Shown: positions 10,001 to 17,789 of the stretch, in pieces
How the letters are laid out: each line of letters starts with the position of its first letter
Numbering within the stretch: the first letter of the stretch is position 1
Assembly: GCA_019753405.1 (NCBI GenBank)
Contig: JAIKLF010000002.1
Span: 17,338-81,337, forward strand
Length of the DNA: 64,000 bases
Direction of reading: 5' to 3'
Source: Murdochiella sp. Marseille-P8839
Lineage (GTDB): Bacteria; Bacillota; Clostridia; Tissierellales; Peptoniphilaceae
Program-made: the position numbers and the translations under genes
Notes under the pieces: generated by a model
What the model was told of the DNA's origin: nothing
Databases searched by the model: none
Seen by the model: the letters and a program-made list of their open reading frames with translations, nothing else

Positions 10001-13000
10001 ACCGAGGACGCTTCGCCGTCGCTTGCACGGTCTGCCGCCTTCGGGTCTGCTTCCGTCTCTTTCGGAAGAGAGCTCGTCCCCACGTCCACAAAAGACACCT
10101 ACCTCGCGCCTCTACTGGATCATACCATGCAGCGCCTGCAAAAGGCGCAGGATCTTCTCTCGTCCGATGCGCAGGAAGAGACATCTTCTTTTGCTGACGG
10201 TATGCTGTATTCTGCCGATGCTCCCTTGCGTTCTGTCGGTGCTCCTTTGCGCTCTGCCGGCGATCCTTTGCGCTCTGCGGGTGCGGGGAAATACCAGTAC
10301 TACAATCCGGTAGAGGTTAACGGGACGAAATGGCCCGCCAACGTGCAGGAAATGGACGTCGACGGAGACGGACAGGCCGACTACAAGATCACCCAGACCA
10401 TGGAACCCGATGGTACGACGCCGGGTCAGTACAAGGCAAAGGTAAAAGTGGAGAAGATGCCTGAGACGTTGGAGTTGGTGGTGTTGATGGATAACTGCTC
10501 GGCGTTTGCCCAGAGGAATGGACTGACGTTCAGAGCCGGGGATAAAATTGACCGCGCACAGTGGGGCGGCATAGTGGGTGGAACGATTGAGCCATACCCG
10601 ACCATGTATGACTGGGTGGATTATTATTTCCGTGGCGTAAAAGATAACTACAATAACGTGACACAAGAAGGTCGTGTGACCCAACTGCTCCAATTGATTG
10701 AAAAGAAGTATCCCAATGCAAAAGTTACGTTGCTGGGCGCAGGAGGACGAAACTTAAAAGAACCCTATCGCTTTAATAAACCCTATATCAGCCAACCGAT
10801 CGGTAAAGCGATCCAATTTAATAAAGGAATGAATCCAACGGTCGAAGACAACAGAAATGCTCCGCAACCGACTTGGGATTTTACCGGCTTTTATGGACGA
10901 GCCGGTTTACAGGAAGCAATGAATCAGGCCTATCAAACCTTGAATCAATCCGATGCAAAAAAGAAGTCCTTCTTTTACTTACAGGGCTTTCCAAACATTA
11001 TGACCTATACCTGGTGGTGGGATGCGGCAAAACAGGATTTTGCCAATATCAAAAATGTTGCTCAGGTGAATTGGTTGGTTGAATTAGATCCCTCTGCTTA
11101 CGATAATACCTTTTTAACGCCGGGTGAATATCGTGCAAACGGTCTTCCGGATCCGAGTCAGGTGCATATTTTACAGAATACATTGAGATATTGGACAGAT
11201 AAGGACCAGTACTGGAATCAAGTTGATAAAGCGGCGATGGAGAGCGCCTATAATCAGGCGATATCCGCTATTGCGCAAGAGATTACCAACGACGTGTCGA
11301 GTGACACAAAACTCAATCTGCAAATTCAGTTAGCGGATAACGTCCTTTGGCGTACGGCGCCATCCGTCGACGCCTCGATGACAACAGCTGGGGTGAGCTA
11401 CGATGCGGCAACGGGGTCGTTAACGAAGTCGGATTTTACGATGACCTCCGACAAGCCACTAACCTTCAATTACTACATCAAGGCGAATTCCCAGGCATCC
11501 GGCGCTAAGCTCAATGTTTTTGAGAACATCAACCGGGCGAAGACCAGCGGTCTTCAAGTGAACACGACGAAGCCGGACGGCACGGTGGAGAGCACGACGT
11601 CGGCTATTCCGATTCCACAGCTTCGGATTCCCGGCTGGGAAACGACGGTTACGAAGTATTGGTACGGTAATTCCGATGCCGATAACGCGAGCTTTCAGAC
11701 TTTCCCAGAGGCGGGAGAAACGCCGCCGACGGCGCCGACTTCGTCCTTGGATACAGCGAAGAGGAAGGCGTCTCAGGTTCTTATCTATTCCAATACGGTC
11801 TATTCGGATGACCCGGAGACCAAGATTGGTCTGGGGCAAAAGCTAAAGAGCCCTTATGAGTCGTTGGCCTTTACCGAAGCTCTGCCTTATTACGACAATG
11901 ATGGAAAGCCTATTACTTATCAGGCAACGGAGTACCATGATCCGATTTTCCACACGAAAATGAACCTGGTCAAGAATGACACCACGCTGAAACAGACCTT
12001 TCATATTGGCGCGCAGATGGATCCGGTCGTGGTGAAAACGGATATTTTCGTGACAAACCAGTGGGGAAGTGGGACGAAGCCGGAGGATCAGGTTCCGGTG
12101 ACGGCTAAACTCCTGGCTTTCCGGAAAAATACAGACGGGAGCGAGACGCCACTGACGGATGCGGAGCTGGAGACCTTGATCGGAGAAGGGAAACCGACGT
12201 CTATCACGTTAGATGCAAAAGGAAATTGGAAAGGGGCTTTTACGGATTTGCCCACCAGTCAGGTGGTGAACGGCCAGGCGACGGAAATTGTCTATCGCGT
12301 GAAGGAAGTGCCTCTTCCGGGCTTTGATGTGTCGTATCTGTATGATTTCCAAGAGGTGACACAGTTGGACGGTACCACCAAACCCACACACTACGTGACG
12401 ATTGTGAACCAGAAACACACCCTGGTTTCGGTCACCAATGTACCAAACGAAGTGGATTTTTATAAGGTGAACGGAAGCGGCAAGGCGTTGGCCGGTGCCA
12501 CGTTCACGCTCCAGAAGGAGACAGAAACGCCGGGTACATGGGCGGATGTTGCAGGTTACGTGGATATAGCGACGGTGCAGGTCACGGAGACTGGTGTCCA
12601 ACGCGAGAAGTTGCATTTTGAGAAGCTGGATCCGGGCAACTACCGTCTTAATGAGACAACCGTTCCAACCGGCTACAAGGAGCCGACGAATCCCGTTGCC
12701 ACCTTTACTGTTTCCGAAACGACGGGCAAGGTAGAAAAGGTCAAGGCGTTAAACGCGAGCGGTGTTCTCACAGACGGTTCATCCGGAGTGGCCATCTTCA
12801 ACGTGTCGAAAGACCGCCCGGGCGTTGATTTCTATCTCGATAAACGTGGCGGAGTGCAGGGAGAAACGTTGCATCGCCTGACCTCGGGTACGTTGGTCAT
12901 GAAACTGGAAAAGACAGACGACACAAGCAAGAGCATGACGGTGACGTTCGATCTTTCTCAGGACTACGAGAACATTTCTAATACAGGAACAAGAGGCCTC

Positions 13001-13399
13001 AAAATCACCATTCCGGCCGATTGGCCTGCCGGCGACTATGTTTTGAGTGAAGTGACAGCTCCGGCAGGTTATCAGAAGATGGCCGGTACCATTACGCTTC
13101 GCTATACGGTGCCGGAAGATCTGTCTTCGACGACGGGGCGGACGCTGGGCGTGGTGGATGCCCAGGGCAACGTCCAAACTCCATACCTCTTTGAGGAAAC
13201 GCAGATTGGCGGTGTCTGGACACCGACGTATGCTACGGGCTATGCACCCTTGGCCATCGAGAATTATGTGTTTGTCCTGCCCTCCACGGCAGGCCCCGGT
13301 ACCTTCTTCTTCACCTTGGCAGGCACCTTCCTCTTGGGACTCGCGATGAGCCTCAGAATAGCCGGCTCAAAACCGCGTCCGCGGCGGCGTCGCGGCTGA
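7097..13399 (+). CDS. Large multidomain adhesin (Cna-B, VWA-like), LPxTA-anchored
   Basis: A 2100-residue wall adhesin starting at ATG 7097 after AGGAGG (7087-7092). Order: signal peptide (~1-37); N-terminal region; Cna-B-like module (~320-390, ending LLTELSAPDGY); fibrinogen-binding-type domain (~410-740); two Cna-B-like modules (~755-960); a repeat-rich linker with PLRSAG units (~1035-1060); a VWA-like region (~1070-1430) with LVVLMDNCSAF near residue 1124, where the usual DxSxS metal site is imperfect; further modules; C-terminal LPSTAG, hydrophobic span and Arg-rich tail. The two halves could be an old fusion of two adhesins. Bases ~10620-11340 are visibly AT-richer than their surroundings, and a G7 tract lies at 7616-7622. 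Confidence 0.88.
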   Translation: MNEQRSKKRMTKLLAMLLAFFMVLSFALPNKSETSFADSNDADEASLFSLLNNGKMNDGEPSGVPGAPGAPVAAQQAAGTYITVKDQYGNPVDNVYFNIDNTYNGIRYFGKAVNGALYIYNSATRQYEQRSLESAGFMESRYHKITVNTNTTVGDTTNYNVDPNAILAQFYIQGGVVMFSQGSANLILQSKAKPPAPVGDAMTAKDTKGKPAPGIAFLLYKEGEPNIQANLLSDSKGALTYTANANVFDARTLAAGTYTVKVTPQSSSDTAKATYVMDATKIYATFTVTDDGAGNKTVAFSPASSQNLVFPLIADLPKGEAKLTVNKTDEKGDPLSGVTFQLQGPVDSAAAGTRTSGPTGADGKTTFTNLAYGEYLLTELSAPDGYVVSKQVIHVMLGKDADTPIVGGTDVTKRLTLDSVTWNPPHVENGVNTIYPNQAESLSVDAVIQVPATARLAPGDFFTIQLSDNVDTYGLVQSKEQGLDIFADGGKLAEGKFDPTTRTITYTFTNLVKTFTANQIKLHTVLFIDKVKVPQEAKSPSTVTLSYGLRQTTPSTSSFQVFYRPYYYPQQTGGSNIGTMYSIYNPDKKTATTYIYVNPLTNKLKKGKLEISGKGSVLINALTDVKVYDGGSGSTDTMVPSWGVVPTNLTEVNDLSPVIDGNANKVTIDFGDRLDTGSQAYIVKVTTGYDPSSTEDLGMVAKLYGYFNGYWSRYYNYSYYDYDWAAAQTYMKFYEHEGTATGIGFDAEVTVSNPKNSIEWTKVNASGLPLEGAEFRLVRVQEGSEQTVIDKLVSNRDGRLSVSGLAPGSYKLYETKAPEGYEIPKDDTGKDKPLATFTVNDKGEIQNPDPADGKIVNGRLEGRFSVHKTDNAENEADRKPLKDTEFTLTPLKEDAGSWIVDTDKSPITKTTDAEGNLTFSALAIGKYQLKETKPSPGYVLRDTTWTVEVKEEVVDEAHPEIKRVVTTVTEDASPSLARSAAFGSASVSFGRELVPTSTKDTYLAPLLDHTMQRLQKAQDLLSSDAQEETSSFADGMLYSADAPLRSVGAPLRSAGDPLRSAGAGKYQYYNPVEVNGTKWPANVQEMDVDGDGQADYKITQTMEPDGTTPGQYKAKVKVEKMPETLELVVLMDNCSAFAQRNGLTFRAGDKIDRAQWGGIVGGTIEPYPTMYDWVDYYFRGVKDNYNNVTQEGRVTQLLQLIEKKYPNAKVTLLGAGGRNLKEPYRFNKPYISQPIGKAIQFNKGMNPTVEDNRNAPQPTWDFTGFYGRAGLQEAMNQAYQTLNQSDAKKKSFFYLQGFPNIMTYTWWWDAAKQDFANIKNVAQVNWLVELDPSAYDNTFLTPGEYRANGLPDPSQVHILQNTLRYWTDKDQYWNQVDKAAMESAYNQAISAIAQEITNDVSSDTKLNLQIQLADNVLWRTAPSVDASMTTAGVSYDAATGSLTKSDFTMTSDKPLTFNYYIKANSQASGAKLNVFENINRAKTSGLQVNTTKPDGTVESTTSAIPIPQLRIPGWETTVTKYWYGNSDADNASFQTFPEAGETPPTAPTSSLDTAKRKASQVLIYSNTVYSDDPETKIGLGQKLKSPYESLAFTEALPYYDNDGKPITYQATEYHDPIFHTKMNLVKNDTTLKQTFHIGAQMDPVVVKTDIFVTNQWGSGTKPEDQVPVTAKLLAFRKNTDGSETPLTDAELETLIGEGKPTSITLDAKGNWKGAFTDLPTSQVVNGQATEIVYRVKEVPLPGFDVSYLYDFQEVTQLDGTTKPTHYVTIVNQKHTLVSVTNVPNEVDFYKVNGSGKALAGATFTLQKETETPGTWADVAGYVDIATVQVTETGVQREKLHFEKLDPGNYRLNETTVPTGYKEPTNPVATFTVSETTGKVEKVKALNASGVLTDGSSGVAIFNVSKDRPGVDFYLDKRGGVQGETLHRLTSGTLVMKLEKTDDTSKSMTVTFDLSQDYENISNTGTRGLKITIPADWPAGDYVLSEVTAPAGYQKMAGTITLRYTVPEDLSSTTGRTLGVVDAQGNVQTPYLFEETQIGGVWTPTYATGYAPLAIENYVFVLPSTAGPGTFFFTLAGTFLLGLAMSLRIAGSKPRPRRRRG

Positions 13400-13640
13400 A
13401 TAGCTGGCTCAAAACTGCGGCCGTGGCGGCGCAACTGAAGGCGCGAGCACTGCCGGAAATGCTGCTTCGTTGCTGGACTTGTGGTCCTTTGGCGTAGTGG
13501 CGTGGTTTTATGCGGAGCGCCGCAGGAATCGATGTTGGCGGTGCAGTTTGAAAGTGGAGCGCCGCTTGGAATGACGTTGGCGGCGCGGTATGAAGAAGGA
13601 GCGCCGCTTGGAATGATGTTGGCGGCGCGGTTTTAGCATA
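13356..13640. repeat. 42-bp repeats spanning adhesin 3' end and GGAGCGCCGC elements
   Basis: The last ~42 bases of the adhesin gene (AATAGCCGGCTCAAAACC...) are repeated imperfectly just after the stop codon. Three inverted-repeat units GGAGCGCCGC...GGCGGCGC then start at 13514, 13556 and 13598, a period of 42. The Arg-rich protein tail is therefore made partly of repeat-derived sequence. The same GGAGCGCCGC motif recurs at 14226, 45849 and 46285. Confidence 0.7.
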
Positions 13641-13653
13641 ATAAATTATGCGC

Positions 13654-14218
13654 GACCCTGGCTGAGCGGAATGAAGTGCCGCAGCCAGGGTCACTTTATG
13701 TCTGTCTAGCCCTGGCTGGAGAAAATGTCGTGTCGTAGCCAGGGTTTCTTTACGTCTGTCAAACCCTGGCTACGAAAAACAACGTGTGCCAGCCAGGGTC
13801 AGGTACACTCTGTCGAACCCTGGCTGGAGCAAACGCCGTGTTGTAGCCAGGGCCTGTTTAGGCTCGCCGAATCCTGGCTACGAAAAACAACGCGTATCAG
13901 CCAGGGTCAAGCACGCTCTGCCGAGCCCTGGCTGGAGAAAACGTCGTATCGTAGCCAGGGTTTCTTCACGTCTGCCAAACCCTGGCTACGAAAAACAACG
14001 CGTGCCAGCCAGGGTCAGGTTTGCTCTTTCGAACCCCGGCTGGCGAAAACCCCATGTCGTAGCCAGGGCCTTTTCACGTCTGCCGAGCCCTGACTGCAAA
14101 AAACAATGCAAGCCAGCCAGGGCCGATATTCTTTTTTCGACCCTGGCTGAGAAAAAACTTTTCTCAGCCAGGGTCGGCGCCCCTGTCCAGCGGAACAAAC
14201 GTACGCCAGCCAGGGGCG
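13654..14218. repeat. Alternating inverted-repeat array, CCCTGGCT family
   Basis: About 11 units of ~38 bp, each with ACCCTGGCT at one end and AGCCAGGGT at the other, recur every 54 bp (13655, 13709, 13763 and so on). Spacers of ~16 bp contain variants of GTCTGTCAA or CTCTGCCGA. Two loop types alternate (GGAGAAAA and ACGAAAAACAACG), giving a 108-bp higher-order period. Because 54 is a multiple of three, long open frames cross the array, but they encode only the repeat. Confidence 0.85.
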
Positions 14219-14225
14219 AGGAAGC

Positions 14226-14338
14226 GGAGCGCCGCTGAAATCGTCGTTGGCAGCGCGTTTACCAAAGAGGAGCCGCCTTCGGCGGCGTTTTCAAACTCGC
14301 CGGCCGCAGGCCGGCTCCATATGGCGCCTTGGCGCCAC
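14226..14338. repeat. GC-rich multi-hairpin element
   Basis: Contains GGAGCGCCGC...GGCAGCGC followed by GCCGCC-TTC-GGCGGC and GCCGGCC-GCA-GGCCGGC hairpins and a terminal GGCGCC-TT-GGCGCC. It is the same element as at 45849-45943 and 46285-46379, and in reverse orientation at 39907-39963. Confidence 0.7.
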
Positions 14339-14394
14339 GACGTTATAGAAACGTCTATTTTGTTTTGACTCATCATAAAGCGGTTAGGACAATG

Positions 14395-14820
14395 TCGTTT
14401 GCTGTATCCGAAAATGTGAAAAGTGTAAAAAGGGACACAACTTTTTGCTACGAAAGCATGAATTTGTGTCCGAAATTTCTAAAAGCGGAAAAAAGGATAC
14501 ACTTTATCGGCTTGAACACGTAAAATGGTGTCCGAAAATATGAAAAGTGTAAAAAGGGACACAACTTTTGGCGGCGGAAGCATGAATTTGTGTCCGAAAT
14601 TTCTAAAAGCGGAAAAAAGGGATACACTTTGCCGGCTTGAACACGTAAAATGGTGTCCGAAAATGCGAAAAGTGCAAAAAAAGGACACACATTTGGCTGC
14701 GAAAGCATGAATTCGTGTCCGCAATTTCAAAAAGTACAAAAAAAGGACACAATAATGCATCAAATGACGAGAAACTTGTGTCCTAAAATCCGGAAGATGG
14801 AAAAAAGGATACAATCTGTG
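14395..14820. repeat. Alternating inverted-repeat array, TGTCC family (copy 1)
   Basis: Seven units with GTGTCC at one end and GGACAC (or GGATAC) at the other enclose an A-rich ~22-nt interior such as GAAAATATGAAAAGTG. They recur about every 62 bp between ~14400 and 14815. Conserved linkers (AAGCATGAATTTG, CGGCTTGAACACG) alternate between units. No gene is visible here. A second array of the same family lies at 39110-39420. Confidence 0.85.
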
Positions 14821-14943
14821 GTCGAGTCCAAGAGATTATTTCAAGCTCGACCAAGAATGCGCACCAAGAATGCGCATTGAATATCTTTCTTGCCGGTGCT
14901 ATATTTCGAAATAAAGAGAATTTTTAATACGGAGGTAGCTGCC

Positions 14944-15393
14944 ATGATGATGAGTCCTAAGAGGTTCTATGACGAGGAAATGCCGAAAAAGCAAATCCCA
15001 TCCTTTGGTGCAAGCATTCCTTTTATCCGGCAAATTTATTTTTCCTATGCAGTGTTTTTTTCTCAACAAGAAGAAAGAACAATCACTCTTTCGGGAGACG
15101 ATTTGTCTCTGGAAGTCAGTAATCGTATGCAGGAAGGGAGTGATGCCCCGCCATTTGTCCAGGAATTTCCCGGCAGAAAACAGGATTTTCTTGATGCCTT
15201 CGCTTCTCTGCATATCGGAGAGTGGGAGCCTTGGTATTGCGATTATCGTGTGCTGGACGGAACCTCCTGGACACTGATTATCCGTTTTTGTAATGGGCAA
15301 GATGAAGTAGAAATACATGGCCGTAACGCCTACCCCGATAATTTTGATGATTTCTATGACCTGATAAAATTAGAAGAAAATAATACATTCTAA
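14944..15393 (+). CDS. Small protein of unknown function
   Basis: A 149-residue protein starting at ATG 14944 after GGAGG (14931-14935); an upstream in-frame start at 14890 lacks a ribosome site. No signal peptide or membrane helix is visible, so it is probably cytoplasmic. The C-terminal half has a run of aromatic and acidic residues with WYCDYRVLDG, then IRFCNG, then GRNAYPDNFDDFYDL. I recall this pattern from uncharacterised Bacillota proteins but cannot name a family. It precedes the DNA glycosylase gene by 27 bp in the same direction and may be co-transcribed with it. Confidence 0.7.
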   Translation: MMMSPKRFYDEEMPKKQIPSFGASIPFIRQIYFSYAVFFSQQEERTITLSGDDLSLEVSNRMQEGSDAPPFVQEFPGRKQDFLDAFASLHIGEWEPWYCDYRVLDGTSWTLIIRFCNGQDEVEIHGRNAYPDNFDDFYDLIKLEENNTF

Positions 15394-15420
15394 TCATTCA
15401 CAGGAAAGGAAAAAGTTACG

Positions 15421-15927
15421 ATGGCACCAAAAGAGCAGGGCAGGGCGCAAACGATCACGCATCCGCTGGAGCCCGTCTATCGATCGGATTCAAAACTCCT
15501 TATTCTGGGCTCTTTTCCCTCAGTAAAAACACGGGAATATGGATTTTTTTATGGTCATCCCGCAAATCGTTTCTGGCCGCTTATGGCAGCGCTTTTTCAG
15601 GAAGACGTCCCCATGGAGATTCCTGATCGGAGAGCGTTTCTCCTTCGTCACAAAATCGCCGTTTATGATAGCATCTATCAATGCGACATTATCGGATCCA
15701 GCGATGCCAGTATTCAGAACGTCATTCCCACCGACCTACAAAAGATTTTTGCCACTGCCGATATTCACCGGGTTTTTTGTAACGGGGCAACGTCCTATTT
15801 TTATTATCAGAAGTATCATGCGAAAGGCAGTGGAATTCCGGGAATCAAACTCCCTTCTACCAGCCCTGCCAACGCAAGGTATCGTCTGGCCGATTTGCTG
15901 GAGGAATGGAAAATAATTTTGGATTAA
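15421..15927 (+). CDS. DNA-deoxyinosine (hypoxanthine) glycosylase, UDG superfamily
   Basis: Probable base-excision repair glycosylase of the Mug/UDG superfamily, removing hypoxanthine arising from adenine deamination. Motif 1 is LGSFPSVKTREYGFFYGHPANRFW in two blocks (residues ~30-54), and the C-terminal catalytic-loop region is LPSTSPANA, both typical of the short hypoxanthine-type subfamily. At 168 residues the length is normal. AGGAAAGG lies just ahead of ATG 15421. A fragment of its 3' coding sequence is duplicated at 18925-18953. Substrate assignment rests on family resemblance. Confidence 0.85.
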   Translation: MAPKEQGRAQTITHPLEPVYRSDSKLLILGSFPSVKTREYGFFYGHPANRFWPLMAALFQEDVPMEIPDRRAFLLRHKIAVYDSIYQCDIIGSSDASIQNVIPTDLQKIFATADIHRVFCNGATSYFYYQKYHAKGSGIPGIKLPSTSPANARYRLADLLEEWKIILD

Positions 15928-15938
15928 TCGGTGCGGCA

Positions 15939-16940
15939 CTAGTTATCGCCTAAATGGCGCAGCTGTTCCACTTGCTCTTCCCTTCCCAGTACAATGAGGA
16001 CATCGCCGAGTTGGAAGGTATAGTCCGATGGCGGATTGAAGAGCATTTTTCCATCCTCCTTCTTTTTAATGGCGAGGACAGTTAGGCCAGTTTTATCCGG
16101 GATTTGCGCTTCCCGTAGTGTTTTGTTTTCCAGATAGGAGCTGTTTTTGACGACGACTTCTTCTAAGTCCAATTCTACGTCACCGATACGCGTAACGATA
16201 TCTAAAAACGAGATGATGTTGGGCTTGATCATGAGAGACGCCATTCTTTTTCCGCTAATTTCCACGGCGGAGAGCGTTTTGTTTGCGCCTACTTTCAATA
16301 ATTTTTCTCTTCCGGATTTTGTTATGGAGTTGGCGATAATATAGATGTTTTTATTTAAATTTCGTGCCGTCAGCACCGTAACAATGTTATCCACTTCGCT
16401 ATCGAGCACGGCAAAAAGACCCTTGGCCTGTTCAATGCCGGCCTGCTCCAATACGCGTTCTTCTGTGGAATGCCCTTCGACCACTAAAATATCATGATGA
16501 CTGTAGTCGTCAAGATCTTCCCGATTATCGGTGATGACCACAAAAGGCAAATTCTCTGCAACAAAACTTTCTATAATGACTTCAGCCAACTCTCCGGATC
16601 CGCACAAGATGTAATGATCACGAAGAGCAGAAATTTTTCTGTCCATTTTCTTTCCTTTCCATAAATCTGCAAGCTGCCCTTCCACAATCATTGCTACGAC
16701 GGTTGTAAATGCATAGCCGACGATGCCGACTCCCAAAAAGATCATGAATACGGAAAAAAGCTCTGACTGGTTGCTGGTGGTGCCGATTTCTCCGAATCCG
16801 ACCGTAGAGATGGTGATGACGGTCATGTACAGCGCATCCACGAAGTCAATCTTTAACAAGTTCATGTATCCGATCACTCCAATCACGAGCAGAAGAGCGA
16901 AGGCATATAAAATAAACTTAAGTTTTCGTTTTATTTCCAT
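15939..16940 (-). CDS. K+ channel with TrkA-N/RCK domains
   Basis: Predicted ligand-gated potassium channel of 333 residues. Two membrane helices flank a pore loop with selectivity-filter motif TVGFGE (residues ~45-52). A Rossmann RCK/TrkA-N domain begins at HYILCGSGELAEVI, and a TrkA-C domain occupies the last ~80 residues (SYLENKTLREAQIPDKTGL to QLGDVLIVLGRE). Start ATG 16940 follows GGGAGGAC. It is convergent with the glycosylase gene, with only 11 bp between stops and no clear terminator. The domain order matches MthK/Kch-like channels; the regulating ligand cannot be deduced. Confidence 0.9.
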   Translation of the reverse strand: MEIKRKLKFILYAFALLLVIGVIGYMNLLKIDFVDALYMTVITISTVGFGEIGTTSNQSELFSVFMIFLGVGIVGYAFTTVVAMIVEGQLADLWKGKKMDRKISALRDHYILCGSGELAEVIIESFVAENLPFVVITDNREDLDDYSHHDILVVEGHSTEERVLEQAGIEQAKGLFAVLDSEVDNIVTVLTARNLNKNIYIIANSITKSGREKLLKVGANKTLSAVEISGKRMASLMIKPNIISFLDIVTRIGDVELDLEEVVVKNSSYLENKTLREAQIPDKTGLTVLAIKKKEDGKMLFNPPSDYTFQLGDVLIVLGREEQVEQLRHLGDN

Positions 16941-17025
16941 GATGTCCTCCCTGTGCTCCGATCATAATCGATAGGACAGAAGAAAGCTATATGGGGAGAA
17001 AAAACAAAGCCCAATGGTGCCCACA

Positions 17026-17074
17026 TCCAAATCATGTATAATCAAGGTATTCACTGATTTCAAAGAGCGCAGAA
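17026..17074 (+). repeat. Duplicated promoter-like block (copy 1)
   Basis: About 48 bp, including ATCATGTATAATCAAGG and the following ATTCACTGATTTCAAAGAG, nearly identical to 22328-22379 ahead of the DUF3825-like gene. It contains a TATAAT box at 17037-17042 without an obvious -35. Here it leads only into a ~24-codon ORF (ATG 17078), so it looks like a detached promoter copy. Confidence 0.6.
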
Positions 17075-17245
17075 GAAGATGGACGCACGTAGAACATATT
17101 CTCGACTGGAATCGTTTCGTGCAAAAAGATGTTTATTCAAATACCCTATTTGAATGCATACTCTATAAATAGGAGAGGACGGATCATGCTCGATGATGCC
17201 GGTTATCCTTACTGTCGGTGGTCGCGCATCATGAACAGAATGTCC

Positions 17246-17285
17246 CCAACTTCGTTTTGTTAACGAAGTTGGCGCATTTTTTCTT
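17246..17285 (+). terminator. Rho-independent terminator
   Basis: CCAACTTCGTT-TTGTT-AACGAAGTTGG (17246-17272) followed by CGCATTTTTTCTT. No intact gene precedes it on the plus strand; it may remain from a deleted gene or end transcripts from the 17037 promoter-like block. Confidence 0.75.
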
Positions 17286-17461
17286 CTCGTCCTTTCTCCT
17301 CCTATAGATTTCGATATCGTCGGAAGCATTACTTACTATAATGAAAGCAGATCCTGAGACAAATCATGTCCTGTTTAAGAAATCGTGTTATTTGCTCACT
17401 TTGTGTCCTGTTCCTTTTGTAGACGATTTGGTAAACCTACAGTGTAAGGAGGTAACCAAGG

Positions 17462-17690
17462 ATGAATCAGTTGAAAATTGGAAAGTTTCTTGCAGCGTTA
17501 AGAAAAGAAAAGCAAATGACACAGGAGCAACTTGCCGGACACCTTTTCCATTGGCTTTTTCAAAGGATTTACCCTTCCGCTCACCTTCCTTGCCTTGCTT
17601 TTTAGCATCGCTCATGCTTCCGGTACCTTGGCCAAAGTATATAAATTTAAAAAAAGAGCATTGAATCGAAGCAAAAAGGGCATGATGTAA
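17462..17690 (+). pseudogene. Truncated XRE-type regulator joined to membrane-protein tail
   Basis: ATG 17462 follows TAAGGAGG and encodes a classic N-terminal helix-turn-helix start (IGKFLAALRKEKQMTQEQLA). After residue ~27 the frame goes off pattern and stops at 17605. In another frame from ~17535 to 17690 the sequence reads as a hydrophobic C-terminus (FTLPLTFLALLFSIAHASG) with a basic tail. The simplest reading is an internal deletion joining the first ~25 codons of a regulator to the end of a membrane protein or membrane domain, out of frame. Family assignment of the 5' part is firm; the 3' part is not identified. Confidence 0.75.
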
Positions 17691-17789
17691 TATAAGCGCA
17701 TAGTATGCGGAAAGCATCTGTGCGAATTTCGTTGCGACATTTGCACTATATTAACTTAGAGAAGAAAGGTAGTATCGAGAAAAATCCGC

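Noticed and set aside
13654..14218. CRISPR array
   Set aside because: The regular repeats are palindromic along their whole length, and the spacers are only ~16 bp and themselves related. No cas gene is in the window.
13725..14238. Long plus-strand ORFs across the CCCTGGCT array
   Set aside because: They exist because the 54-bp period is a multiple of three. No ribosome site is present, and the product would be pure repeat.
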